Shown piece by piece: positions 14,433 to 15,017 of a DNA stretch of 15,017 bases; position 1 is the stretch's first letter, and the number at the start of each line of letters is the position of its first letter. The DNA comes from an uncultured Prevotella sp. (GTDB taxonomy: Bacteria > Bacteroidota > Bacteroidia > Bacteroidales > Bacteroidaceae), in the NCBI GenBank assembly GCA_937880835.1, contig CALGRN010000318.1:1-15017 (forward strand), in the 5' to 3' direction. The position numbers and the translations under genes are program-made. The notes under the pieces are model-generated. The model was not told the origin of the DNA. It worked only from the letters and a program-made list of their open reading frames with translations, and did no database searches.

Positions 14433-15017
14433 ATGAATATAAAAATAAAAGACATAGAACTTGAAAACATAAGCCGTTATCGAGGAGAGCTTATGGGAGC
14501 AGCCATGCTTTTTGTCATACTGTTCCATGTCGGGCTTGAACGTTCAGACTCATTCTACGGACTCAGACGCATGGGAAACGTAGGAGTGGATATGTTTTTG
14601 TTTCTTAGCGGTATCGGACTTTGGTTCTCTTGGACAAAGAAACCGTCGGTAAAACATTTCTTCTATAAAAGATTTGTGCGCGTATATCCTGCTTGGCTGA
14701 TAATGGCATGCCTTTATTATATACCCGATTTCATAAACAACGTGGGCAGAAGTTACAGCCACAACATCCCCGAACTTATAGCAAACATAACCTTCAACCT
14801 TAGTTTCTGGCGGTATGACGACCTCGCTTTCTGGTATATTCCTGCCATAATGATAATGTATCTCTTTGCTCCTGCATACATGAAACTTATAATAAAGCAC
14901 CCTGTTTACAGATGGTTGCCGGCAGTATTCATAATGTGGTGCATTCTCGTTCAATGGGTTACGCCTATCAATAATGCTGTCGGGCATATCGAAATATTTT
15001 GGAGTCGTATTCCGATA
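14433..15017 (+). CDS. Second acyltransferase-3 family membrane protein (3' end outside window)
   Basis: An open frame from ATG 14433 runs 195 codons to the right edge without a stop. Its N terminus shows the family pattern: YRGELMGAAMLFVILFH with H32, GNVGVDMFLFLSGIGL at 48-63, and the basic, aromatic FYKRFVRVYPAW at 77-88. Membrane helices follow, including a FWYIPAIMIMYLF segment near 134-146. It starts 70 nt after the previous acyltransferase gene on the same strand, so the two probably belong to one operon. The two proteins share the family layout but are clearly diverged, with different lengths before the first motif, and do not look like a recent duplication. Likely role: acyl decoration of a cell-surface glycan. 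Confidence 0.85.
   Translation, partial: MNIKIKDIELENISRYRGELMGAAMLFVILFHVGLERSDSFYGLRRMGNVGVDMFLFLSGIGLWFSWTKKPSVKHFFYKRFVRVYPAWLIMACLYYIPDFINNVGRSYSHNIPELIANITFNLSFWRYDDLAFWYIPAIMIMYLFAPAYMKLIIKHPVYRWLPAVFIMWCILVQWVTPINNAVGHIEIFWSRIPI

Noticed and set aside
14550..14987. 145-codon minus-strand frame at the right edge
   Set aside because: It is the antisense of the second acyltransferase gene, whose plus-strand frame is open to the edge and carries clear family motifs.

Overview
The window looks like a chromosomal segment from a Bacteroidales bacterium, most probably Prevotella or a close relative. Three things point there. Start codons lack Shine-Dalgarno sequences. Several transcription units carry the Bacteroidetes promoter pair (a TTTG-type -33 box, about 20 nt, then TAnnTTTG). 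The gene content also fits: a TGS-domain nucleoside kinase, a Na/Pi-PhoU transporter, and a fimbrillin-like lipoprotein preceded by a tiny ORF. Base composition is moderately AT-rich. No phage, insertion sequence, CRISPR array or defence system was recognised.

Layout from left to right. 1-213 holds the C-terminal end of an unidentified gene and its strong terminator. 214-606 is non-coding and contains a modular inverted-repeat element (278-368) and a clear promoter for tRNA-Arg(CCG). The tRNA lies just before pepT (tripeptidase) with no visible terminator between them. Next come a large CPA2-type cation/proton antiporter with two C-terminal RCK_C-like domains and a small HD-domain phosphohydrolase. 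From 4984 to 7124 is an AT-rich block: promoter, inverted repeat at the expected transcript start, a 59-codon small ORF, a 509-aa lipoprotein and a strong terminator. This block looks like an accessory surface unit.

7125-7369 is a convergent intergenic region. It holds a 78-bp near-perfect palindrome built from three GTACACG-type units, and a second hairpin that probably terminates transcription on both strands. On the minus strand (9036 down to 7370) is a TGS/SAD-like plus P-loop nucleoside kinase. It is normally one protein of about 555 aa but here is broken into two ORFs overlapping by ATGA. Adding one base to an A run would restore the fusion. Divergent from it is a Na+/phosphate cotransporter with a PhoU-like tail.

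10916-11351 is non-coding and carries a second, shorter copy of the 278-368 repeat and another good promoter. That promoter leads into a likely envelope-modification cluster: an EptA-like phosphoethanolamine transferase (11352-13223), an acyltransferase-3 family membrane protein (13301-14362) and a second acyltransferase-3 protein running off the right edge (14433 onward).

The most interesting items are the small-ORF/lipoprotein unit, the 78-bp triple palindrome, the modular intergenic repeat whose copies differ by exactly one 22-nt unit, the split nucleoside kinase, and a tRNA-Arg in which the normally near-invariant G19-C56 pair appears as A19-U56.
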